Source: Purpureocillium takamizusanense | Taxonomy: Eukaryota; Ascomycota; Sordariomycetes; Hypocreales; Ophiocordycipitaceae | DNA length: 64,000 nt | Assembly: GCF_022605165.1 (NCBI RefSeq) | Contig: NC_063076.1 | Coordinates: forward strand, 620,001-684,000 | Reading direction: 5' to 3' | Shown here: positions 10,433 to 19,355 of the stretch, one piece after another | Position numbering within the stretch: position 1 is the first letter of the stretch | Layout of the letters: each line of letters begins with the position of its first letter | Translations under genes and position numbers: made by a program | Notes under the pieces: generated by a model | Told to the model about the DNA's origin: nothing | The model's database searches: none | The model's input: only the letters and a program-made list of their open reading frames with translations

Positions 10433-11530
10433 TCAGGCGCCGCCGCCGCGGTCCAGGGCCTTGACGATGGCGTAGCTGGTGCCGGCGGCGAGGACGCCGA
10501 TGACGAGGGTCTGGAGGGCGCCCCAGACGCCGGCGCGGTGGGTGCGGATGGCGACGTAGTTTTTTGCGTAGCCAAAGGCGAGGAGGATGACGACGGTGAC
10601 GGCGACGGAGACGAGCAGGGCGTCGCGGACGCGGTCCATGGCGAAGTAGGGGAGCATGGGGACGAGGCCGCCGACGAAGTAGCTCAGGCCCATGGTGAGG
10701 CCCGAGAGCCAGGCGGCGTGCGTCTCGGGCTCGTCGAGGCGCAGGCCGACGTCCATTTTGAAGCGGAGCCAGGGGTCGTCGTCGTCGGCGGCGCTGCTGC
10801 TGACGGTTGCCCCGCGGGTGTCGTGGTGGTGGTGATGGCGGCCAGTGCCATGATGAGTTCCATTAGCAGCAGCAGTAACAGCGGCGTCGGCGTCGTCAGC
10901 GTCGTCGACGCGGCCGCACAGCTCATCGACGAGCGGGGTGGCGGCCGCGCGGGAGACGGCGTAGCGGTCGAGGATGGCGTAAATATCCTCGCGGCGGGCC
11001 AGGCGGACGGTGGCGGCGGGAGATAGCGAGGAGGAAGGGGAGCACGCCGTTGTTGTTGTTGTTGTCGGTTTTGTGGAAGAACGAGAGGAGGAACAGTAGG
11101 GTGCGGATGAAGGCGGGGGTGGGAGGGCGTGGGCGGCGCGCTGGGAGAGGTAGCGATCGCGCTCGGTGACGGCGGCAAGGTAGGCGCCCAGCCCCATGCT
11201 GATCATGCCGGAGATGAGCTCGGCGAGGCCGCCCATGATGACGAGGCGGGTGCTGCCGAGGGAGGAGAGGCCCGCGGTGAGGGCAAAGGGCACGGTGAGG
11301 CCGTCCGAGAAGCCAATGATGATGTCGCGGAGCGTGTCACTGAGGCCGTCGGGCGACGAGCCGACCGAGGACGGTGATGATGATGATGATGTCGACGGTG
11401 AGGAGGAGGTGCTGCTGTTGCCGCCGGGGGAGACGTCGCGGTTGGCGACGGCGGCCTTGAGGCTCGAGACGGGCCGGCGCTCGGAGCGCGGCTCGGGTAG
11501 TAGGGGGGATGTTTCTGAAGCGTACGCCAT
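10433..11530 (-). CDS. CCC1: CCC1/VIT1-family vacuolar iron/manganese transporter
   Basis: Single exon, 365 residues. The first membrane helix carries the family hallmark DIIIGFSDGLTVPFAL, which lines the ion path, followed by LAELISGMISMGLGAYLA. Three further helices lie at the C-terminus (LTMGLSYFVGGLVPMLPYF, VSVAVTVVILLAFGYA, LQTLVIGVLAAGTSYAIV). The family moves cytosolic Fe2+/Mn2+ into the vacuole in exchange for protons. The cytosolic loop between helices 2 and 3 is expanded by low-complexity sequence with a run of His near GRHHHHHD. In the 5' leader lies a long (GT)n tract. The gene is often iron-responsive in other fungi, but no HapX/CCAAT or GATA site was confirmed here. Confidence 0.93.
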   Translation of the reverse strand: MAYASETSPLLPEPRSERRPVSSLKAAVANRDVSPGGNSSTSSSPSTSSSSSPSSVGSSPDGLSDTLRDIIIGFSDGLTVPFALTAGLSSLGSTRLVIMGGLAELISGMISMGLGAYLAAVTERDRYLSQRAAHALPPPPSSAPYCSSSRSSTKPTTTTTTACSPSSSLSPAATVRLARREDIYAILDRYAVSRAAATPLVDELCGRVDDADDADAAVTAAANGTHHGTGRHHHHHDTRGATVSSSAADDDDPWLRFKMDVGLRLDEPETHAAWLSGLTMGLSYFVGGLVPMLPYFAMDRVRDALLVSVAVTVVILLAFGYAKNYVAIRTHRAGVWGALQTLVIGVLAAGTSYAIVKALDRGGGA

Positions 11531-11573
11531 GGTTGTGCCTTTAGTGTACGAAGTATGTATACTTTATGTCTGT

Positions 11574-11613
<40 letters not shown>

Positions 11614-12682
11614 TGTTGTTTTGAGAGAGAGGGGGGGGTGAAGGAGGATAAAGGCGGGCACCCGATGGCGACGACGCGACGACGCGACGTTGTTGATTCA
11701 GGAGCTTTTTATATTAATATGGTTTGCCCTCTATTACTGATGGGTTCAGGAGCATAACACCAAGACGACTCAGATTCACCGACAAGAGAGCGGAGGGCAT
11801 GGCAACTTATATGCCACGCCACCCGCACCCTCTTCCCCCCTCCATCCCTGTCCAGTCCCACGTCACCGACTTGTTCATACGAGGGGATCCTTAGATAGTG
11901 TGCCTCATTTTTGTTTTGGCCCTCTGCCGCTCCCTCCGTTCGGTCACCGGCGACGGCACGCATCGCCCATACCGTGTAAGTCGGGACGCCGCCCGAGCGA
12001 GCGGCTGTGATGGAGCGTCGCATGCTGGTGGTGGTGGTGGAGGTGCGCAGTGGCGTGAATGGGCAACCAATCAGAGCCCGCGTTTTAGTAATCCGCGTGC
12101 AACGCACTCGGCACGAACCCATGCCGCGCCGCCGCCGCGCAGCACCGCAAATGGCCATGCTCCGCCGCTGCGCATGATTTGCGTTGTTGCATATTAGAAG
12201 AGCAAGATGTGAGAAGAAAAAAAAAGGCCCGAGGGGCCGGGTTCTCGGGGGCGTTTGCAGCAAGTACGTGGGGTTCGGAGATCCGAGTTGGTGTTCCTTG
12301 CGTCGGCGTTTGGCGGGGCGGCGGCGCCAATGGGTGAACAGGCCGCGTGTAAGTAACCCTGCGAACGCGGCACATCGCCGCATGATGCCCGATGGGGCGT
12401 CCTCATTAAAATCCGGTATGATGCCCTGCTTTCTCTGCGAAAGTTTTTTTTTTACTCTTGGCTGGAAACAGATCATTCCGAGTGCAGGGTACAAGGGTGC
12501 ATCAGGGTTCCTGCCGGGCTGGGTTTGTTCAACGGGGCTCAAGTAATCGCGTCGTCGAGGGCAAGCATTAGCAATCGACGCGATGCCATTCGCCCGCCGT
12601 GTCGTTTGCTTCCGACACCAGTACGTACAACATTCCTCTTGTCGTGAGTGCTGATGGCGATGATGAGCCTCATCATGCTTCA
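11531..12682. other. Intergenic between Ada-like gene 3' end and CCC1 promoter
   Basis: Starts with the CCC1 promoter and leader, including the (GT)n tract, and ends at the 3' side of the Ada-like gene. Long open frames on both strands here, one of 384 codons, run into antisense of the Ada gene and lack any family resemblance, so I do not call them. Confidence 0.6.
11575..11612. repeat. (GT)n microsatellite
   Basis: About 18 uninterrupted GT/TG dinucleotides, 45 bp upstream of the CCC1 start codon and so in its leader or core promoter, where the transcript would read (CA)n. Confidence 0.95.
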
Positions 12683-13462
12683 TCACGCCTTGTCGTCCTC
12701 TGGCCACACAAGTAGGTCGTCGAGGGATAAGGGGCTGCACCCGCTCCCGCTGGCCGCCGAGAAGCCCTCGCTCGACTCCGCGCCCAGGTCGAAGGCTGCG
12801 GCGGCGGCAAAGTCGAAGCCCTGTCCCAGGAACCCCTGGTCGTCCGCGAGCGAGAGCGGCCACGACGCCAGCTGCTGCGCCGGGTCGTCGTCTCCCCAGG
12901 CGAGGCGCTGCGTGCGCAGGTACTCAAAGGGCGTGACGCCGACGCACTTTTTGAAGACGCGGTGAAAGTGCCACTTGGAGAGGCCAGTGCGGCCGGCCAT
13001 CTCGGCGAGGCTCATGCGGCGGTCGGTGGGGGGGCACGACGACGATGATGATGAGGACGAGGAGGACGAGGAGGAACCACCACCCGCGTCGTGTTCGCGC
13101 ACAAAAGCGCGTATCTGCCGGACGGCGCGCTCCTCGGGCATGAAGCCGGCCATGTCGGGCTTGCAGCGCTTGCAGGCGCGGTACCCGGCGTCGGTGGCCT
13201 CGGCGCCCGTGGGGTAGAAGCGCACGTTGGCGCGGCGCGCGAGGCGGGCCTTGCAGATGGGGCGGCAGTAGATCTTTGTGGTGCGCACGGCGTAGACGAA
13301 GAAGCCGTCGGCCACGGCGTCGCGCGACTGCACGGCGGCCCAGCGGGAGTCGTCGTCGGCGAAGAAGGACGGCGGCGACGATGCCTGCGGCGGCGGTGGC
13401 GGCGGCAGCGGCGGTGGTCGGACGAGGAGCATCATCGGGGCGTACGTTGCATCATCATCCAT
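12683..13462 (-). CDS. Ada-type methylphosphotriester-DNA methyltransferase/AraC-like protein
   Basis: Single exon, 259 residues. The N-terminal half is the Ada zinc domain: RWAAVQSRDAVADGFFVYAV, then YCRPICKAR and RACKRCKP supply the four Cys of the Zn site. By analogy with E. coli Ada, the first Cys accepts methyl groups from DNA phosphotriesters. After a serine tract comes an AraC-type helix-turn-helix (SLAEMAGRTGLSKWHFHRVFKK...TPFEYLRTQRL). There is no O6-methylguanine methyltransferase domain, and only one HTH is clear. In fungi, short Ada-like proteins of this layout are known; the role is presumably sensing of DNA methylation damage. An origin by ancient bacterial transfer is an inference. 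Confidence 0.93.
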   Translation of the reverse strand: MDDDATYAPMMLLVRPPPLPPPPPPQASSPPSFFADDDSRWAAVQSRDAVADGFFVYAVRTTKIYCRPICKARLARRANVRFYPTGAEATDAGYRACKRCKPDMAGFMPEERAVRQIRAFVREHDAGGGSSSSSSSSSSSSSCPPTDRRMSLAEMAGRTGLSKWHFHRVFKKCVGVTPFEYLRTQRLAWGDDDPAQQLASWPLSLADDQGFLGQGFDFAAAAAFDLGAESSEGFSAASGSGCSPLSLDDLLVWPEDDKA

Positions 13463-13495
13463 GGCGGTGTCTCTGTCTCGCTCTCTCTCTCTCTG

Positions 13496-13526
<31 letters not shown>

Positions 13527-14160
13527 GCGCGGGTTGCCCGTGGCGAGTTATAAGATTGGGACGAGTGGTACTAACAGTAGTAGACGACAAGGCTCATGGC
13601 ATGGGTACAGACAGGATGCCGCCCGCGAGCGGGTTGTCTTGTCGGGCATGCACAATAAATAGGCCTAGGCGTGCCATGATGCTGTTTGGTGGCGGCGATC
13701 GTGACTCGAAGCTAATAAAGCGGCGAATACGGGTGGGCGGGTCATTGCTGCCAAAGTGGCCAATCACGGGCCCGCATTCGACCTCATCTCTCGCAACACC
13801 CGTCGTCCATCACCATCACTCACCATCACCAGCATCATTTCCTGGCCTTGACGGCCGCATCATATCGGGACCTCGCGCGTATATTGCCCCTATCGAATGA
13901 GGCAGAGGTACAGGAATTCTGCGGGAGACTAGGAGCTACCACCTCCTACACTACAGCAAAGTTCTTTGGGGCCTACAAGCCCCCAGCCCTCATCCGCGTT
14001 CTCGTCTCGTCTTGTCTCGTCTCAACTCCTCCTCGGCTCTCCTAATCCCCACTCCCTCTTCTGTACCTCATCTCATCAATTTGTCTCAGCTCACTGTTCC
14101 CTCCAGAGTCCTGTGCTCCGCTCTCCAGGTTACACAGCGTTGTGTGGGTGGGTGAGTGGT
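13463..14160. other. Ada-like gene promoter and hydrolase 3' flank
   Basis: Begins with a CT-rich leader (13480-13526), continues into ordinary intergenic sequence and ends at the stop codon of the hydrolase gene. Pyrimidine repeats also occur around 14000-14040. No gene seen. Confidence 0.6.
13480..13526. repeat. (CT)n microsatellite in the Ada-like gene leader
   Basis: Two blocks of CT dinucleotides ending in 13 uninterrupted copies, within 65 bp of the start codon at 13462. In the transcript this reads as GA repeats. Confidence 0.95.
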
Positions 14161-16581
14161 TCAAAGAACCGGCTCCTCGGTTGCGGCCGCGGCCTCATCC
14201 ACCGCGGCACGGTGGTCCGCGTACGCGTCGACCCACGACATGATGAGGCTGGCCACGCGGTCGCTGTTCATCTCGAGGAACATCAAGTGGCCGTTGCCGT
14301 ATATGTAGTAGTCCTCGAGGCGCAGGTGAAGCACGTCGACGCCCGCCTGGCGCAGGAATTCCACCGTCGCCCAGTCGTACGTGGAGTGCGAGCTGGCGTG
14401 CGCCGTCAGCACGGCGTGCGGCACCTGGCGTAGGTTCACCAGCTGGCGCGCGAGGAAAACCGAAGCATTGCCGCCATGCCCGTCGTAAGACTCGACCCCC
14501 GCACGCTGCACGAGGCAGGTGCGAGCCTGGCCGCCGCCGTACGTTCCAGAGAAGTTGCGCGGGCGGAACTCAAGCATGCCATTTCCATGTGCGTCTGGTG
14601 TATCTCCGCCTACTCCTCCTCCCAGAGGTGGCTCAAAAGTCATGGGGACGTCAGCGACGCCGTACGGACGCAGCGAAGCGTCGTAGGTCATGAGTGAGCT
14701 GTAGCGGCGCTGGCCGTCCGAGCCCATGCGCACGGCGGTGCCTCCAGGCGGACCGGCAGGCTCAATGGCCACAATTCCAGCGACCAGATGAGGGCACAGG
14801 TCGGCGGCCAACCATGCCGCGGTTGCGCCGGTGCCTTCGCCCACGAGGACGACCTTGCCAATGCGCTGGAGCAGATTGTAGAGTGCGTCCTGGGCGAAGC
14901 TCTGACGGTCATGGCGTTTGAGCGTGAGGGTAACAAGCGACGCGTGGTAGTTGTCAAAGATGGCATCGCCTCGCACGCCGTCCTGCAGGTCCCCTGGTTA
15001 GCCGGTGCTGCTCTTGGGTGCGTTTGGTGGGATGCAAGGCAGCCGCCCAAGGGGCACATACTCCGGGCCACTTGTCGTGGTACCTAGCGGTAGGCCAAGC
15101 CTCGAATGCCTGCTTCGCAGGTGCAGTCAAGTCTCGCTCGACGACGCTGGCATCCAGGGTCTGGGGCCGCCCGCCGACGGGTGGCTGGACGGTGCAGGAG
15201 TACGGCGAGCGGCCGCACCCGGGCAGGTCCACGACGTACACCTGGAAGCCCTGATAGACAAAGTACGAAGCCCAGCCAGCTTTGCCATCTGGCTTGGTGG
15301 ACCAGATCTTTTTCCGTTTTTGCGTTACGTGGTTAGTTGTTGTCCGTCCCCGGGAGGCACCGCGCGCCGGCGATGAGTGAGTCACGCAAAGAGGAGGGGG
15401 GAGCCGAATGATGTATTTACCTGGCCGGTGTGGAAATCGCCGTGGATCAGAACGATGGGGTGTCGCTGAATATTGAGGACGGGCTGAAGCTCCTCGACGT
15501 ACATCTGCCCGTGGATCTGCGAACCCGTTTCGGGAGTCTCCGCGGTGGTGTTTCGCAGTGTGGCGGGGACGAAAAAAGTCACCCGAGAGAACAGGGCACC
15601 CTCCTCGGGCTGTTCAAAGGGGCCATACATAATACCTCGGAGCGAACAATCCGGCCAGTTGTTGGCCGGGTCCAAAGCAGCGTCAGCCGGGCCGTAGGTG
15701 GCGTCGGCAGGCAAGCCAGCTGCGTCACTGGCAGCGACGGTGTCGCTGGAAGCGATGGTGTTACTAGCAGTAACGGCATTGCTGGCATCGACGTTGCTGC
15801 TACTATTCCCCAGGAAAATGGTGTTGTTGTTACCAGCATCAACAACAGTGTTGAAACCGTCTCCCGAGAACGCGGCGTGATTGCCGGTTTCAACAATGTT
15901 CATTTCACCTGCCGCAAAAGCGGCGTTGTTGTTGCCGACGACGGTGATGCCGTCTCCCGAGAGCGCGTCGTTGTTGCTAGTTTCAATCATGTTCATATAA
16001 TCCACCGCAAAAGCGGCGTTGTTGTTGTTGCCGACGACGGTGATGCCGTCTTCCGAGAAAGCGGCGGTGTTGCTGTCATTGACGCTGTCCAGACCGCCCG
16101 CCGAAAAAGCGGCATTGTTGTTGGCATTGACGCTGTTTGAAATGCCCCCCGAGAAAATGGCATTGTTTTCATACCCACCACCAGCCTGCGGGTTGGTCAG
16201 ATCGTTGAAAATTTCCATGAGACCCTGGCCCTGGCTGTCGATGCCGAAATCACCAATGTTGATGGCAGTGCTTGGCTGGAAGTTGAAGTCTCCCTGAGTG
16301 TTGGTGGCGAAGGATACCGAAGCATCGCTAAAGACCTGCGAGGGGGCTGCAGGATCGACAAACATTTGGCTACTGTTGACACCCGTCTGGGAATTGAAGA
16401 ACATCTGGGGGTCCTCAAAGCCCGTCTGGGAACCGAAGAGCGTCTGGGCATCGTTGACGAGATCCTGAGGATCGACGCCGAGCGGCGCCTGCGGGTCGTT
16501 GATTGCGCCCGCCTCCATGGCCGTGTCGGTCTGGTACGACGTCTGGAGACCAACCATGACGACTTTATGATCGACCCGCAT
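14161..16581 (-). CDS. Alpha/beta-hydrolase fold protein with Asn-rich repeat N-terminus
   Basis: Three exons (16581-15421, 15307-15062, 14982-14161) give about 742 residues. Introns of 113 and 79 bp are phase 0 and join HTGQ to IWSTKPDG and KWPG to DGVRGDAIFD. The C-terminal half shows the fold: PIVLIHGDFHTGQ (oxyanion region), YVVDLPGCGRS, and a closing GNGHLMFLEMN with the likely catalytic His. The nucleophile elbow reads VLVGEGTGA, lacking the usual Ser of G-x-S-x-G. The N-terminal half is Gln/Asn/Asp-rich and contains about eight tandem repeats. The longest open frame extends to 16731 but opens with TTG; 16581 is the first in-frame ATG and 16557 is an alternative. A further 5' exon with a signal peptide cannot be excluded. 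Confidence 0.78.
15800..16170 (-). repeat. Coding tandem repeats, about 16 residues per unit
   Basis: About eight degenerate copies of a unit like NNNAAFSxDGxxxVxxx, with pairs alternating between GITVVGN and MNxxET forms. They are in frame with the hydrolase, so unit changes do not break the protein. Confidence 0.85.
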
Positions 16582-17787
16582 TCTACAGCGGAACCTGGAG
16601 CTTCCCCAAATATGGTCCGAGGCTTTTCTTTTCTTCCTGTCTCTACGAAGGCGGTTAGTCAAATGGATGTACGGACAAAGCTCGTGTCGTGTGGCTTCTG
16701 CCTTACCAGGTGCAAGCGAAACGCTTTCCAACGATGCTCTTCAAGACTGTCAAACGAGTCAAAGCATGTAACAGAAATGTGTCGAATTAGAGAGGTAAAC
16801 AGGAGAAAGAAGAGATGACGTGCTCGCAGACACAAGCGGTTTGATGTGTTGCGTTGGAGAACTATGCTTCGCAAGGCTCGTCCCTTGGACTGGCGAGAGT
16901 GTAAACAAGCCCTCGCTACAACTAGAAGCAAGTTTTGCAACAAGTGATTTTAGAAGAGGAAAGGTGAAAGCGGGCAAGTGAAGTCACAAGGCCCTTCCAC
17001 GACGGTCTTTTGTGTCGAAACCGTATGTTGGACGCAGTGATGATGGTCAGTGTGTGTGTGTAGAGAGAGGTGTTGGTGAGGGAGGTGGTGAAGAAGGGAG
17101 AGGAGACGGGGGAGAAGTAAAGAACAAGGACAGGAGATAAAGGGGGACAGCCGTCCAAGGGGGGCAACAAGGTACACAGTTGCGTCACCACAAGTGTCGT
17201 CAGCTGCGAGGTCTCCTCCTCGCCCGTCGCACTTTGTGCGTGCGTGCAAGTGCCGCGGCGCAGGCGCATAGGCTGGGGGGGACCGGTTGTCATGGAGATT
17301 CCTCGCTCTGAACAGACCGGTTCGCGCGCGGTGCCTTATTGTTCAGTGCCACCAGTCACTGCCGCGGCAGTAGTGATGGATGGAACACCGCCGGGCAGCT
17401 GGCGGCGGGCCGCTATACCACTATTGAGCCACATTGTGGGCTGGGTTCATCTCTCAGGTCCCAAGTTGGGGTTAGCTCGAGGAAGCGCGCGATGACGGCG
17501 AGTGATTATTCGAGACTTACACCGGCCTGCGCTGTGTGTAAGTCGCAACAATAACATGCCGTTCGTTCACATCGACCCAGTTTTCCTGCGGCTGCCTAGG
17601 GCTGAACGACCAGCTCGATGAGACGAAAGAGTATCCTATGCCTGAGAAATGATCACGCGGTTTAGGCGCGCCCAGATCTTTATCATACAAACAAACACAC
17701 GTGCGCGCGTATACATACAGTGGTAGATAAGGGAGCAAGACGAAACTTGGCGGTGAGAAGAGACCGATGCAACGCCTGTGATGCAAT
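16582..17787. other. Hydrolase upstream region and TRAX 3' flank
   Basis: No convincing gene. Short hydrophobic open frames on the minus strand at 16659-16977 could hide a first exon for the hydrolase, but I found no splice pair that I trust. A short GT run lies near 17048. Confidence 0.5.
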
Positions 17788-18800
17788 TCAGACGGGTGAG
17801 ACAGGCTCTGGCCCCTCGTCCTTCATGTCCGGCACCCACCCGCTCGGTCGTTCACTCCCGCGCACGACCAGGCCATAACCCAGGTTCTCGACCTTTCTCA
17901 CACTCTGCCGCATGGCATCCATCTTGCTGCGAAAGTCCTTTGTCGGCACCGCAGGCAGCATCTCAAACGCACACCCCAGCTCCTGAATGTCACGGAGAAT
18001 CGTCCTCTTGTTCCCTTGCTGCACGTCGTCCCCGGCGGCGGCGGCAGCGGCGGCCGTGGCGCCCCCCGAGTCAGTCGGGGCGTGAATCACCTGCGCGCGC
18101 TGCACCGTCGCGAAGCGCATCAGCTCCCCGAACAAGTCGAAGACGCCGTACATGTAGTCGCCTGGCGTGAGCGCCAGGGGCGACAGCAGCGCCGCGCCCT
18201 CGGCCAGGGGCACGGCGGCCGCCGCCTCGGCGGGGGTGATGAGCCGCTGGTGGCGCAGGTAGTGCTCAAAAGAGAGCGCCTCGATGAGCTCCTCGAGGCA
18301 GCGCATCTGCCAGGCGTAGCGGTAGCGGTTGAGCGACTGCAGGTCCGGGACGACCGGGGCCAGCAGCCGCGCGATCTCCGCCCTGCGCGCGTCAATGTCT
18401 TTTTGCGTGTGCGGCGGGAACTCTGCGTTGAGCGTCTTGACCCTTTTCAAGCTGTTAGCTGCGGAACAGGCATGCAATGTAATTCATGGCTGTCGTACCG
18501 TTGCAGCGCAAAGATGCTGTTGGCCAGCGATGAAGCCTGATGTTAGCAAATAGGCTCCCCCTCTCCCACCTCCCTTTTCGGGTCCTGCGGATGATGAGGC
18601 GGGCACACGCACATCTTCTTGCTCTGGGCCGTCACGTCCCGGCTTGCCTTGATGATGCGCTCCCGCCGGTCGTAGTGCTCGTCGAGCTCGTCGCGGAACG
18701 TCGCAAACATGTCGTGGAAGCGGCCGCGGGGCGCGTCAGGCGCGGCGGTGCTCTTGACACGCGCGTTGCCATCCCGGTCGCGCTTCACTCCGCCAGACAT
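17788..18800 (-). CDS. Translin-associated factor X (TRAX)
   Basis: Three exons (18800-18613, 18516-18499, 18442-17788) encode 286 residues; introns are 96 and 56 bp. The middle exon is only 18 bases. Splicing yields AQSKKIIFALQRVKTLN, the unbroken signature of the translin/TRAX family, whereas each genomic frame alone breaks it. Acidic residues expected for the TRAX nuclease centre appear in LEELIEALSFEHYL and GVFDLFGELMRFA. With translin, TRAX forms the C3PO endoribonuclease; in Neurospora C3PO takes part in tRNA processing. Translin itself is not in the window. The second acceptor (AAAAG) is weaker than usual; an alternative 9 bases upstream would add three residues. Confidence 0.92.
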
Positions 18801-19355
18801 GATGACTGAGCTTAGACCTTATAAGCAAGGTGGTGGGTATGAGATGCTGGACGTGGTGTTACAGCCTGGACGGCCTTTGCTGGTATGTGATGTGGGCGAC
18901 TGAGGTTGATTGTGGAGCCCGAGCTTGTGAACAGACAGACGCAGAGCCTCGCGACGCTAGCGGAGAGGGTGCTTGGCGGTACGTACCGACTGGGACACCT
19001 CCAGCTCCCACTCCTCCACCACAAGTCATAACCTACAAACAACGTGACTATACCGATAGCCTGGCCTCAAATGCCACGTCAAGGAAAAAAATATTTATCC
19101 CAAAACTTTCAAGTATCCTTCGCTTTGCTTGTCTCAAGAAGTAATTAAAGTCCACGCTTACAACCGAGCTTTCGGACAATGCACTTCAATAAGAGCCATC
19201 CCGTCAATAACAATCAAAATCGACCACGTGACACCATCGCGAACCGCTCAACTGATCGACTTTGATAAAAGTCCACAAACACGTACACTTCATCCTAACC
19301 CAAACCTTTCCACGCATCCATCCCAAGCAGCTATCAACACCCCGACTCCAAGTCG
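18801..19355. other. TRAX promoter and CFA-like gene 3' flank
   Basis: AT-rich for this window around 19080-19260. No gene or site recognised. Confidence 0.6.

Noticed and set aside
11709..12863. 384-codon open frame, minus strand
   Set aside because: It overlaps the Ada-like gene in another frame, is rich in Arg/Pro as GC-rich shadows are, and shows no family motif.
16582..16731. N-terminal extension of the hydrolase to 16731
   Set aside because: The open frame begins with TTG; there is no ATG before 16581 and no supported upstream exon.
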